The notes below the pieces were generated by a model. It saw only the letters and a program-made list of their open reading frames with translations, searched no databases and had not been told where the DNA came from. 64,000 bases of DNA. Origin: Rhizobium sp. AAP43. GTDB lineage: Bacteria; Pseudomonadota; Alphaproteobacteria; Rhizobiales; Rhizobiaceae. Position numbers and translations under genes: made by a program. The stretch covers positions 372,001-436,000 of the forward strand of contig NZ_LJHS01000005.1 in assembly GCF_001296045.1 (NCBI RefSeq), written 5' to 3'. Position 1 is the first letter of the stretch. Every line of letters begins with the position of its first letter. This document shows, in pieces, positions 44,671 through 52,840 of the stretch.

Positions 44671-46473
44671 TCACTGCGCCGCTGCCGTAAAGTCCCGGCC
44701 GCCGGTTTCGAACTGCAGGCGGGCGAGCTTGGCATAGAGCCCGCCATCGCGGATCAGGCTCTGATGCGTGCCTTCCTCGACGATGACACCCTGATCCAGC
44801 ACGAGGATACGGTCGGCCTTCAGCACGGTTGCCAGACGGTGGGCAATGACGACAGTGGTGCGGTCGCGCATCAGGATTTCCAGTGCCTTCTGCACCAGCG
44901 TTTCGCTTTCGGCGTCAAGTGCCGAGGTTGCTTCGTCGAGCAGCAGCAGAGGGGCGTCGCGCAGGATGGCCCGGGCAATGGCGATGCGCTGGCGCTGGCC
45001 GCCTGAGAGTGTGATGCCGCGTTCGCCCACCATGGTGTCGAAGCCGTGTTCCAGGCGGCCGATGAATTCGCTGGCCTGGGCAGCCTCGGCTGCGGCCTCG
45101 ACCATGGCGCGGCTGGCATTCGGGCTGCCGAAGGCGATGTTGTCGTGGATGGTCGAGGCGAAGATCGTCGTGTCCTGCGGCACGATTGCGATGCGGGCTC
45201 GGACATCTTCAGGGTCTGCATCTCGCAGGTCGATACCATCAAGCCGGATGGTGCCGGAAGCGGGGTCGTAGAAGCGCAGGATCAGCGAGAAGATCGTGCT
45301 CTTGCCAGCGCCTGAGGGCCCGACAATCGCGACAGTTTCGCCCGGAGCGACGGAGAAGGTGAGGCCTTTCAATGCCGATTTGCTGGGGCTCGACGGGTAG
45401 GCGAACTGCACAGCCTCGAAATTGACGGCACCCTTGGCCGGTTTCGGCAGGGCAACCGGATTGGCGGGCGCAGAGATTGCCGGATGTTCGGCGAGAAGCT
45501 CGGTCAGTCGTTCGGCGGCGCCGGCTGCCTGAGAGAGTTCGCCCCAGACTTCCGAGAGCGTGCCGAGTGAGCCTGCGGCAATCAACGAATAGAGGAGGAA
45601 TTGGCCAAGCGTTCCCGCGGTCATCGTGCCGGCCAGCACGCTATGGGCGCCGTACCAGAGAACGCCGACCACGCTGCCGAAAACCAGCGTGATTGCAACG
45701 CCGGTCAAAAGCGAGCGGGACTTGATCGCGGCACGGGCTGCCTCATAGGCGCTTTCGACGGCGGACATATAGCGGTTGCGGGCTGTCTGCTCACCGTTGA
45801 AGGCCTGAAGTGTGCGGGCGGCACCGATCATCTCGCCGGCGAAGGTCGAGGCCTCTGCCAGCGTGTCCTGTGCCGCACGGGAGCGGCGGCGTACGGAGCG
45901 ACCGAAACCGACGAGCGGAAAGACGATGACCGGGATCGCGGCCAGCACCATGACCGAGAGCTTCGGGCTTGTCGCGATCATCATGGCGATGGCACCGAGA
46001 CACAGGATGGAGTTGCGCAGGGCAAGCGATGCGGTGGCGCCGACGGCAGACTTGAGCTGAGTCGTATCCGCCGTCAGCCGCGACACGATCTCGCCAGACT
46101 GGTTGACGTCGAAGAAGGAGGGCGAGAGGCGGGTCACCTGGGCGAAGACATCGCCGCGCAGATCGGCAACGACACGCTCGCCGATGGTGATGACGAAATA
46201 GTAGCGAAGTGCGCTGGCGACGGCGAGAACCAGTGCCATGACGATCATCATGGCGAAGTACTTGTCGACGAAGCCGGTATCGGCGCCGGAAAAGCCATGG
46301 TCGAGCATACGGCGGATCGCGATCGGCAAGGCCAGTGTCGTTGCTGCGGCAAGGCCGAGGAAGATCACGGCACCGGCGACGAGGCCGCGATAACGCTTGA
46401 GATAGGGAAGAAGCGAGGCGAGCGGCTTCAGCGAGGCGCGCTTCCTGTCATTGGTCTCGGCTTGCGACGTCAC
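44671..46473 (-). CDS. ABC transporter, fused membrane/ATPase exporter (MsbA-like)
   Basis: 600 residues from GTG at 46473, with AGGAG 9 bases upstream; the frame is open to 46608 but that would overlap the rpmE control region. Six-helix membrane domain (LVAGAVIFLGLAAATTLALPI onward), then the ATPase: Walker A GPSGAGKST, signature LSGGQRQRIAIARAIL, Walker B LLLLDEATSALD, H-loop VVIAHRL. A homodimeric type IV exporter at the inner membrane for lipids, glycans or drugs; the cargo is not indicated. Divergent from rpmE. Confidence 0.92.
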   Translation of the reverse strand: MTSQAETNDRKRASLKPLASLLPYLKRYRGLVAGAVIFLGLAAATTLALPIAIRRMLDHGFSGADTGFVDKYFAMMIVMALVLAVASALRYYFVITIGERVVADLRGDVFAQVTRLSPSFFDVNQSGEIVSRLTADTTQLKSAVGATASLALRNSILCLGAIAMMIATSPKLSVMVLAAIPVIVFPLVGFGRSVRRRSRAAQDTLAEASTFAGEMIGAARTLQAFNGEQTARNRYMSAVESAYEAARAAIKSRSLLTGVAITLVFGSVVGVLWYGAHSVLAGTMTAGTLGQFLLYSLIAAGSLGTLSEVWGELSQAAGAAERLTELLAEHPAISAPANPVALPKPAKGAVNFEAVQFAYPSSPSKSALKGLTFSVAPGETVAIVGPSGAGKSTIFSLILRFYDPASGTIRLDGIDLRDADPEDVRARIAIVPQDTTIFASTIHDNIAFGSPNASRAMVEAAAEAAQASEFIGRLEHGFDTMVGERGITLSGGQRQRIAIARAILRDAPLLLLDEATSALDAESETLVQKALEILMRDRTTVVIAHRLATVLKADRILVLDQGVIVEEGTHQSLIRDGGLYAKLARLQFETGGRDFTAAAQ

Positions 46474-46674
46474 TCTTTGATGCTCCTGCTCATGCTTCCG
46501 ACAAGGACCCAAGGCTTTCGCGCCATGGTACTTGTTATCCCTGCGCCCTTCATGTATAGGCACGGCATCGAATTGGGAAGCCGTAGCCCATAAGGACTGC
46601 GGCTTCATCTATTGAATAGGTCTTGCCGAGACAATTGCGGCAAATGGACCGCACGGCACAGCAGGAATAGAACC

Positions 46675-46896
46675 ATGAAGGCTGATATCCATCCCGACTA
46701 CCACGTCATCAAGGTCGTCATGACCGATGGCACCGAGTACGAAACCCGCTCGACCTGGGGTTCTGAAGGCGCCGTGATGAACCTCGAAATCGACCCGACT
46801 TCGCACCCGGCCTGGACCGGCGGCAACCAGCAGCTGCTGGACCGCGGCGGCCGCGTTTCGAAGTTCAACAAGCGTTTCGGCGGCCTCGGCCTCTGA
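46675..46896 (+). CDS. rpmE: 50S ribosomal protein L31, Cys-free type
   Basis: 73 residues from ATG at 46675, with AGGAA 8 bases upstream. Begins [20 protein letters not shown] and ends [15 protein letters not shown]. It contains no Cys, so it has lost the zinc-binding CxxC site of classical L31. Terminator follows. Confidence 0.96.
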   Translation: MKADIHPDYHVIKVVMTDGTEYETRSTWGSEGAVMNLEIDPTSHPAWTGGNQQLLDRGGRVSKFNKRFGGLGL

Positions 46897-46921
46897 TCTC
46901 AGTCGACTTCGTCTGCATGCA

Positions 46922-46947
46922 AAGCCCGGCCTCGCGCCGGGCTTTTT
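46922..46947 (+). terminator. Intrinsic terminator of rpmE
   Basis: Stem AAGCCCGGC/GCCGGGCTT with loop CTCGC and trailing T run; 26 bases after the stop. Confidence 0.93.
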
Positions 46948-47011
46948 GCGTTTGGCTTTGTCTCGTCTTCGTTTGATCGATCTCTCGTCGTGCAGACTGA
47001 CGCGCGGACAG

Positions 47012-47045
47012 AAAAAAGCCCGGTCCTGCAAAAAGCAGGCCGGGC
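47012..47045 (-). terminator. Intrinsic terminator of rcdA
   Basis: Stem GCCCGG-TCCTGC/GCAGG-CCGGGC with one bulged base and loop AAAAA; six A at 47012-47017 give a T run on the minus strand. It lies 27 bases beyond the rcdA stop. Confidence 0.88.
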
Positions 47046-47071
47046 ATAAGGTGGTGCTGTCGACCGGCTGA

Positions 47072-47587
47072 TCAGCCGGCGTTGAATGCGGTACGAAGAA
47101 GATTGAGCTGCGCCTGGACGCTGTTCTCATTGTCCGGAAGAAACTCTTCTTCCGACGGACGGTAGATTTCACGGTCGAGCAGGGCGATGCGGTTCTGCAG
47201 GCGCAGCGAGCGCTCGACGAGATCGCGGAAGGCTTCCGGCAGATCGTTCCAGCCGGGGGCCGTGCGGTCGACGTTGAAGCCGTCGAGACGAACCTTGCTT
47301 TTTTCCGAAAGAACCTGATCGCGGCTCATTTCGCCGTTGTTGACGGCGCGCTGAAGGAGGAGCCAGGAGGCCATCTGCATCAGGCGGGTGGTGAGGCGCA
47401 TCGACTCGGCTGCGTAGAGCACCGACGCCTGACGCGGAAGAACCTTTGCCGCTGCGCGGCCGGGGCCATCAAGATAGGCTGCCGTTTCTTCAACGAGGCC
47501 CATGCCTTCGGCATAAGTCGACTTGAACTGTGTGGAGGCTGCTGCGCGTCCTGCGAAGCTGACCGTATTCACCCCGAGTTCCGACAT
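47072..47587 (-). CDS. rcdA: Protease adaptor RcdA (DUF1465)
   Basis: 171 residues from ATG at 47587; AGGGAA is 7 bases upstream, and the open frame to 47680 has no support. The DUF1465 pattern is clear: TYAEGMGLVEETAAYLDG, ESMRLTTRLMQMASWLLLQRAV, RLQNRIALLDREIYRP, a three-helix bundle. In Caulobacter RcdA works with CpdR and PopA to deliver CtrA and other substrates to ClpXP during the cell cycle. A perfect CtrA box sits 118 bases upstream of the start. Monocistronic, bounded by terminators. Confidence 0.82.
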   Translation of the reverse strand: MSELGVNTVSFAGRAAASTQFKSTYAEGMGLVEETAAYLDGPGRAAAKVLPRQASVLYAAESMRLTTRLMQMASWLLLQRAVNNGEMSRDQVLSEKSKVRLDGFNVDRTAPGWNDLPEAFRDLVERSLRLQNRIALLDREIYRPSEEEFLPDNENSVQAQLNLLRTAFNAG

Positions 47588-47704
47588 GAGTGTTTCCCTG
47601 TAAAACGCATCGCTGAAGTATGTAACGACAGCGGTGTGGACTTGTTCCTGCCGCTTTTGGTGATCGCAAGATGCTACCATTACCGAAAATCCGCAAGACG
47701 TATC

Positions 47705-47719
47705 TTAAGGAAGGGTTAA
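47705..47719 (-). promoter_or_regulatory. Predicted CtrA binding site upstream of rcdA
   Basis: TTAAGGAAGGGTTAA is an exact TTAA-N7-TTAA match, the consensus for the master regulator CtrA. It lies 118 bases upstream of the rcdA ATG and after the DUF1192 terminator, so it belongs to rcdA. Confidence 0.7.
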
Positions 47720-47756
47720 TTCCCACAAGTTCGGGGTAACAGGGTCGCAATAAGCA

Positions 47757-47781
47757 AAAAAAGAGCCGCAAATGCGGCTCT
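47757..47781 (-). terminator. Intrinsic terminator of the MFS-DUF1192 unit
   Basis: 9-bp stem AGAGCCGCA/TGCGGCTCT (47762-47770, 47773-47781) with a short loop, and a run of A before it that is a T run on the minus strand. Confidence 0.82.
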
Positions 47782-47949
47782 GAAGGTAAAACAGGGAGAA
47801 AATCAGACCTTAACCCGAGAGGAGAACCGTCTGAATCCAGGAGACTGGATGAACGTAGTTAACAGGAAAAGGATTAATGACAGGTAAAGACGAAAGCCTC
47901 TTGTGAATTCTTGTGGATCATTCACAAGCGCTTCACCTGATTTTGACCC

Positions 47950-48141
47950 CTATAGCTTTTGGTTGAAGAGGCTGTCTGCGGCCTTTCGGCCTGCGTCTTT
48001 CCTAAGAATCTCCGCCCGGATTCTGTCTATTTCGCTTTCCAGCAGGGTGATTCGCCCCTGCAGCTCGCCGGCGGAGATGGCGGAAAGGTCACAACCCAGC
48101 TCATGGTGAGCCGGTTTCGAGCGCGAGTCTTCTTCGTTCAT
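47950..48141 (-). CDS. DUF1192 small protein
   Basis: 63 residues from ATG at 48141, overlapping the stop of the MFS gene (TGATG). Charged N-terminus and a helical region ELQGRITLLESEIDRIRAEI ending in ADSLFNQKL, as in the DUF1192 family. Probably a coiled coil. Function unknown; coupling to a transporter is the only clue. Confidence 0.85.
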   Translation of the reverse strand: MNEEDSRSKPAHHELGCDLSAISAGELQGRITLLESEIDRIRAEILRKDAGRKAADSLFNQKL

Positions 48142-49448
48142 CAAGCCTTTGCTCCTTCCAGATTGGTTTCATCGCCCGGCTCTTGTGTCTCGTCCAGGGG
48201 CGTGGAGCGTGGATCAAGCGTCAGGCTTTCCGGGGTCGAGAGTGGTGAGGCGGAGATCGGCAGGTTTGGCATATTCTCGCGGTCGGCTGCCGGGATCGCT
48301 GCGCGCAGGCGGCTGCGGTAGAGCGCATAGGCAAAGATCGACAGATGGGCGAGGGCGGTCACTGCAAAGAGCGCGTAAGGCCCCGCCGCTGTCATGACAG
48401 GCCCCCCGATGGTGGGGCCAATGATCGTGCCAATGCCGAAGAGCAGCAGCAAGCCGCCGGAGACTTTGACGAACTCATCCGCCTTGGCGAAGTCGTTGGC
48501 ATGGGCGACAGCGATCGGATAGAGCGCGTTGGCGGCTGCGCCATAGATGCCGACCAGGATGAAGATGTGCAGCGGATCTGTCGGTCCGAAGGCGAAAATG
48601 ACAAGGGCGGCGAGGGCTGCAATCAGCGACAGGGCGGCCAGCACGTAGCGACGGTCGATCCGGTCGGAGAGCTTGCCTGCCGGAAACTGCATGATTGCGC
48701 CAAGGAAGATGGTCGTCGACAGGAGGAGCGCGATGGTGCCGGCGTCAAGTCCGGCGCGGGTGCCGAAGACGGCGCCGAGCGTGCCATAGGCGCCATTGGC
48801 AATGCCGATCATCAGGATACCGATAAAGGAAACAGGCGAATTCCGGTAAAGCAGCGGCAGGTCGAGCTTCAACGATTTTAGCGGCTGTGGCGACGCTGCC
48901 GTCGACATCAGCGTCGGCAGCACGGCAATGCCGTAGACGATGCCGCAGATCATGAAGAGGGTCGCCGTTTCCGGGTCAAGCGGACCTACCATCATCTGGC
49001 CGCCGACGACACCGATCAGCGTGATCGAGATGTAGAACGAGAAGATCATGCCGCGGCTCTCGTTCGTCGCCCGCTCGTTCAGCCAGCTTTCGATGATCAT
49101 CGAGGTTCCAGCCGTGCAGAAGCCCGTGACGATGCGGAGCGCCACCCACCAATAGGAATCGACGAAAATCCCGGTGAGGAGTGCGGTGACCGAGATCAGT
49201 GAGACAAATGTCGAGAAGGCGCGAACATGGCCGACGCGCATGACGAGCTGAGGGGCCACGAAGCAACCGAGCACGAAGCCGGAGGCCCATGAGGTGCCGA
49301 GGAGGCCGAGCACCTCGTTGGAATAGCCTTCGGCGGCACCCCGCACAGGCAGGAGAAGACCATGCAGGCCGTTTCCGAGAAACAGGAAGAGAGTGCCCAG
49401 CAGAAGGGACATCACAGGAAGAAGATTACGGCTCATGGCATTCGTCAT
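48141..49448 (-). CDS. MFS transporter
   Basis: About 435 residues with 12 membrane helices. I used ATG at 49448; ATG at 49436 (MSRNLLPVM) is equally plausible and no good ribosome site marks either. The loop after helix 4-5 (ESWLNERATNESRGMIFSFYI) and the cytoplasmic FPAGKLSDRIDRRYVL motif are those of the YcaD-like MFS group. The last 40 residues are polar. Substrate unknown. Upstream of DUF1192. Confidence 0.88.
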   Translation of the reverse strand: MTNAMSRNLLPVMSLLLGTLFLFLGNGLHGLLLPVRGAAEGYSNEVLGLLGTSWASGFVLGCFVAPQLVMRVGHVRAFSTFVSLISVTALLTGIFVDSYWWVALRIVTGFCTAGTSMIIESWLNERATNESRGMIFSFYISITLIGVVGGQMMVGPLDPETATLFMICGIVYGIAVLPTLMSTAASPQPLKSLKLDLPLLYRNSPVSFIGILMIGIANGAYGTLGAVFGTRAGLDAGTIALLLSTTIFLGAIMQFPAGKLSDRIDRRYVLAALSLIAALAALVIFAFGPTDPLHIFILVGIYGAAANALYPIAVAHANDFAKADEFVKVSGGLLLLFGIGTIIGPTIGGPVMTAAGPYALFAVTALAHLSIFAYALYRSRLRAAIPAADRENMPNLPISASPLSTPESLTLDPRSTPLDETQEPGDETNLEGAKA

Positions 49449-49667
49449 CAATGGAGGTTTGCGGGCCTGCGCAGCGTGGCTGCATCGTCACAGTAGGCGG
49501 ATCTTCCTACGTTTGTCTGAACAGCAATGCGGGCGGATGATTTTCTCTGAAGTGTAAAAGTGACGCGCGTATGACTTGCATTGCGTTTGATAACGCGGTT
49601 CAAGCTCCCCTCAACACCGCGCCCCGCCTACGGGTTCCCTGCGCATGCCACCTGGAAGGGGAAGACG

Positions 49668-49823
49668 ATGAACAAGGCGATCTCCGCCTTCCTGCTGTTG
49701 GCCATGGTCATTCAGCTGATCAAGCCTCTCGGGCTACCCGGCTTCAGACGACGGGGCGATTTCTGGAAGATCGCCGTCGTCGCCTTCGTGCTCTGGTCAG
49801 CCACGCTGCTTTTGCGGCCTTGA
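49668..49823 (+). CDS. Small two-helix membrane protein (hypothetical)
   Basis: 51 residues from ATG at 49668 with AAGGGGAAGACG immediately upstream, a good ribosome site. Two membrane helices (KAISAFLLLAMVIQLIKPLG and WKIAVVAFVLWSATLLLRP) joined by a basic loop GFRRRGDF. No family recognised. Coding is supported by the ribosome site and the topology (positive loop inside), not by homology I can name. Confidence 0.55.
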   Translation: MNKAISAFLLLAMVIQLIKPLGLPGFRRRGDFWKIAVVAFVLWSATLLLRP

Positions 49824-49833
49824 GCCGATCGGT

Positions 49834-50286
49834 TCAGGGCGCCGTGTTTGCCTGAGCCTGCTGCGCATTTTTCCATTCCGGCAAGGGAAAGAGACGGTCG
49901 TAGCTCCAGTTGAAGACGAAGGCATAGACCATATAAAAAAGCGCGAATGCCGCATCCATGACGAAGGCATGCCAGAGGCTGACGCCGAGATACCAGGCGA
50001 TAAAGGGCATGAGGATCATCAGCAGGCCGACTTCGAACAGGACGGCATGCGCGACGCGCTGCGGCCAGGACTTGAGGGTCGTGCCTTTCCAGGCGGTCAG
50101 GGCGTGATCGAAGCCGAGATTGTAGAGATAGTTCCAGGCTGTCGCCAAGGTGGCGCTGACAAGGCCAACGATGCCGATATCGGTCATCGGCATGGAGAAG
50201 ATCCAGGCGCCGAGCGGGGTGATCATGGCAAGCCCGAGGATCTCGAAGCTCACGGCGTGGCGAATGCGGTCTGCGACAGTGCGCAT
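49834..50286 (-). CDS. PACE-family (chlorhexidine efflux type) membrane protein
   Basis: 150 residues from ATG at 50286, with AGGAGGG upstream; the open frame to 50334 lacks one. Four membrane helices in two bacterial transmembrane pair repeats: RIRHAVSFEILGLAMITP (with the family Glu), then RVAHAVLFEVGLLMILMP, each followed by a second helix (NYLYNLGFDHAL, MVYAFVFNWSYDRLFP). Proton-coupled exporters of biocides or short diamines. Monocistronic. Confidence 0.9.
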   Translation of the reverse strand: MRTVADRIRHAVSFEILGLAMITPLGAWIFSMPMTDIGIVGLVSATLATAWNYLYNLGFDHALTAWKGTTLKSWPQRVAHAVLFEVGLLMILMPFIAWYLGVSLWHAFVMDAAFALFYMVYAFVFNWSYDRLFPLPEWKNAQQAQANTAP

Positions 50287-50522
50287 GTTCTTCCCTCCTG
50301 GGAAAACAGGCGGGTCGTCCCGCAATTCAGGCATGGGGAGGTCGTCCTCTCGAGCGCTGATATAGGCCGGGCGGATGGAGCGGGCAAGATGCCTTACAAG
50401 GTCTTTTGCCCGGTCGAGGCGCTAGAGCCCTTCCGGCTGCCACGGTGTCGCCGAACGTCTCCAGTCTTTGTGTTCATGCACTTGCGCACGCAAAACCGCT
50501 GCACAGTTTTGCCAGACTTTCT

Positions 50523-51434
50523 CTAGACATTCAGACACCCGCGCATGACCTCCACAGAGCCACCGCTCACCGTGACGTGGTCGAACTCGTTGTCCGCGGC
50601 GAAGACATCAAGATGGATGAGGCTGCGGCGTCCCATCTCCACACCCTGCTCGACCAGCAGTTGGCGGTGCGGTTTCGGGTTTGCGAGCGTGGTGAGGAGA
50701 GCGCCGAGGGCGGCCGAGGCGCTGCCGGTTGCCGGGTCTTCGGCCACGTTGTCGAAGGGCGCGAACACGCGGGCCCGCACATGATCCTCGCCGACCCAGG
50801 TATAAAGGAAGGTGGCACAGTCGCAATCCTCACTGGCATGGGCGGCACGCAGGGCTCGAAGGGGTTCGATCCGCGACGTCGCCCTTCCAAGCGCATCAAG
50901 ATCCGTGACCTCAATCAGAATGAATTTGAGGCCAACCGAGGCAAAGACGGGCAGGTGGCGTGCGGTTTCTATATCCTGGGGTGCCAAGCCCAAGCACCGG
51001 GCCATCTCATCAGGCGTGACGGTAGCGCCGATTATCAGCGGCCCTGGTGCGCCAATCGTGGTCCGGGAGACCGCACCCGTATCGTCACGCGATACTGCAA
51101 TCGTCACGAGGCCTGCTTTTTCCTCGAACCGCAGCTCGTCGGTCAACGCCTTGCCGAAAACTGAGCCCTGCGTTGCGAGCACGTGGGCCGTGCCGACATT
51201 GGGATGGCCGGCAAAGGGGACTTCCGTGGTCGGGGTAAAGATGCGCAGTGCGATGGTATTGGCGGGATCGCTGGGCGGCAGGACGAAGGTTGTTTCGGAA
51301 TAGCCGAACTCGGTGGCGATCTTTTGCATCTCCCGATCGCTCAGGCTGCGGGCATCCGTGATGACGGCGAGCGGATTGCCGGCAAAGCGGGTGTCGGTGA
51401 AGACGTCGACAGTGACGAAGGGGACGGATGTCAT
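50523..51434 (-). CDS. PhzF-family isomerase-like protein
   Basis: 303 residues. GGAGCAGAGC lies before ATG at 51434. Two similar lobes of the diaminopimelate-epimerase fold: FVTVDVFTDTRFAGNPLAV opens the first, with the catalytic Glu in FGYSETTFV, and the motif ARVFAPFDNVAEDPATGSASAALGALL (split: ARVFAPFDNVAEDPATG and SASAALGALL) closes the second. Substrate unknown; no phenazine genes nearby. Monocistronic. Confidence 0.92.
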   Translation of the reverse strand: MTSVPFVTVDVFTDTRFAGNPLAVITDARSLSDREMQKIATEFGYSETTFVLPPSDPANTIALRIFTPTTEVPFAGHPNVGTAHVLATQGSVFGKALTDELRFEEKAGLVTIAVSRDDTGAVSRTTIGAPGPLIIGATVTPDEMARCLGLAPQDIETARHLPVFASVGLKFILIEVTDLDALGRATSRIEPLRALRAAHASEDCDCATFLYTWVGEDHVRARVFAPFDNVAEDPATGSASAALGALLTTLANPKPHRQLLVEQGVEMGRRSLIHLDVFAADNEFDHVTVSGGSVEVMRGCLNV

Positions 51435-51472
51435 GCTCTGCTCCGATATTACCTTCCTTCCGCATAAACAAA

Positions 51473-51495
51473 AAACCCGGCGCGAGGCCGGGTTT
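51473..51495 (-). terminator. Intrinsic terminator of fba
   Basis: Stem AAACCCGGC/GCCGGGTTT with loop GCGAG; the A run before it gives a T run on the minus strand. It lies 46 bases past the fba stop. Confidence 0.88.
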
Positions 51496-51541
51496 TCGTG
51501 TCACGGTGACAAGCTCGAGGCCGAGGCTTCATGCCATGCCT

Positions 51542-52471
51542 TCAAGCCAGACGACGCAGGTTTTCGGTGCCGGTCTCAACCTTGTTCACGCTGGCGGCAT
51601 AGATCTGGTCGATTGTCTCGCCGATGCTGGTATTGAAGTCGGCGTCGCTCATCGAGACCCGCAGCTTTTCCGTCAGGGCGCGCGAGAAGCTCGCGATCAT
51701 GCCGTGGTTGTGGCTGAGCTTTTCGCAGGCGTCCACGGTGCTGTAACCGCCGGAAAGCGCAACGACGCGGATGACCTTTTCATGCGCGACAAGAGGCGCG
51801 TAGAAGTCATCGATTGTCGGGATGGTCAATTTGAGGATCACGGCTTCATTGGCGGTGAGCGTGTCCAGCTGCTCGGCGATGGCGTCGCGCAACATGGCTT
51901 CGGCTTCCACCTTGGTCGGGCTGTTGATCGAGACTTCCGGCTCGACGATCGGAACAAGGCCCTGGCCGATGATCTGGCGAGCGACTTCGAACTGTTGGCT
52001 GACGACGGCGGCAATGCCGGCCTTGTCGGCATGGGCGATCACGGAGCGCATCTTGGTTCCGAAAATGCCCTTGTTCCGGGCGCGGATCAGGAGGGCGTCA
52101 AGGTCGGGCATCGGCTTCATCAACTGAACGCCATTTTCCTCGTCCAGAAGGCCCTTGTCGATCTTCAGGAGCGGTACGACGCCGCGCTTTTCCCAGAGAT
52201 AGGAAGGCACCGGCTGGCCATCGACATCGCCATCCATCGTCCGTTCGAAGAGGATGGCGCCGACAACCTTTTCGCCGGTGAAGGCCGGGGCCTTCATGAT
52301 GCGGACGCGCATGGCGTGCATCAGGCGGAACATGTCTTCCTCGCCCTCGTAGTCGGTCTCGGAAATGCCATACAGGCTCAACGCTTTCGGTGTCGAACCA
52401 CCGCTCTGATCCAGTGCCGCAATAAAGCCGGGGGCCGAGCCGATCGTCTTCAACATCTTCGCGTCTACCAT
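51542..52471 (-). CDS. fba: Fructose-bisphosphate aldolase, class I
   Basis: 309 residues. AGGAG lies 9 bases before ATG at 52471. Class I (Schiff base) type: AALDQSGGSTPKALSLYGI and FERTMDG at the start; the catalytic Lys is expected in EAVILKLTIPT. Cleaves or makes fructose-1,6-bisphosphate. Often called fbaB in rhizobia. An inverted repeat with LacI-type features lies 125-155 bases upstream. It has its own promoter region because pgk ends in a terminator before it. Confidence 0.95.
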   Translation of the reverse strand: MVDAKMLKTIGSAPGFIAALDQSGGSTPKALSLYGISETDYEGEEDMFRLMHAMRVRIMKAPAFTGEKVVGAILFERTMDGDVDGQPVPSYLWEKRGVVPLLKIDKGLLDEENGVQLMKPMPDLDALLIRARNKGIFGTKMRSVIAHADKAGIAAVVSQQFEVARQIIGQGLVPIVEPEVSINSPTKVEAEAMLRDAIAEQLDTLTANEAVILKLTIPTIDDFYAPLVAHEKVIRVVALSGGYSTVDACEKLSHNHGMIASFSRALTEKLRVSMSDADFNTSIGETIDQIYAASVNKVETGTENLRRLA

Positions 52472-52595
52472 ATTTCACTCCTATCCCTAAAACATGGCGC
52501 GCTACGCGCTCACGTTGTTTTCACGCTCAAGAAACCAAGGTGACTTCGGCGATAACAGAACTTCCATGATGGGAAAATGGCAGCCTAACCTATTG

Positions 52596-52626
52596 AAACG
52601 ATTGAAATCATTTCAATCGTTTGAAA
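52596..52626. promoter_or_regulatory. Inverted repeat with CpG-centred operator-like core, upstream of fba
   Basis: AAACGATTGAAA (52596-52607) and TTTCAATCGTTT (52611-52622) are perfect inverted repeats around TCA. The overlapping core TTTCAATCGTTTGAAA (52611-52626) has the TTTCAA-nCGn-TTGAAA shape of LacI/GalR-family operators. TTTCAATCG recurs at 52649-52657. Location suits control of fba. Confidence 0.6.
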
Positions 52627-52763
52627 ATCCAATATTTTTTTAAATGAATTTCAATCGCGCTGGCATCTGCCCCGTTTCTGCTTCTCTCTCTCTCTCCGGC
52701 TACAAAGCGCCGAACGCTGTTGAGTTCCGAAGCCTGAGGCTGGCGGTGAGCTACACCGCATAG
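52627..52763. other. Remainder of the fba/pgk intergenic region
   Basis: Holds a third TTTCAATCG half-site at 52649 and a CT-rich microsatellite (about 52680-52697), otherwise no recognisable gene or RNA. Confidence 0.5.
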
Positions 52764-52792
52764 AAAAACCGCGCACCTTTCGGTACGCGGTT
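52764..52792 (-). terminator. Intrinsic terminator of pgk
   Basis: Stem AACCGCGCACC/GGTACGCGGTT with loop TTTC. The one mismatch becomes a G-U pair only in the minus-strand transcript, and the A run at 52764 gives a T run there; both support the pgk direction. Confidence 0.88.
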
Positions 52793-52840
52793 CACGCTTA
52801 TGGAGGCAGGGCATGGAGAAAAGGCGTTTTGCGCCTCGGC

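Noticed and set aside
52680..52697. CT-dinucleotide tract
   Set aside because: Short simple repeat without evidence of phase-variation, as it lies outside a gene and promoter spacing is unknown.
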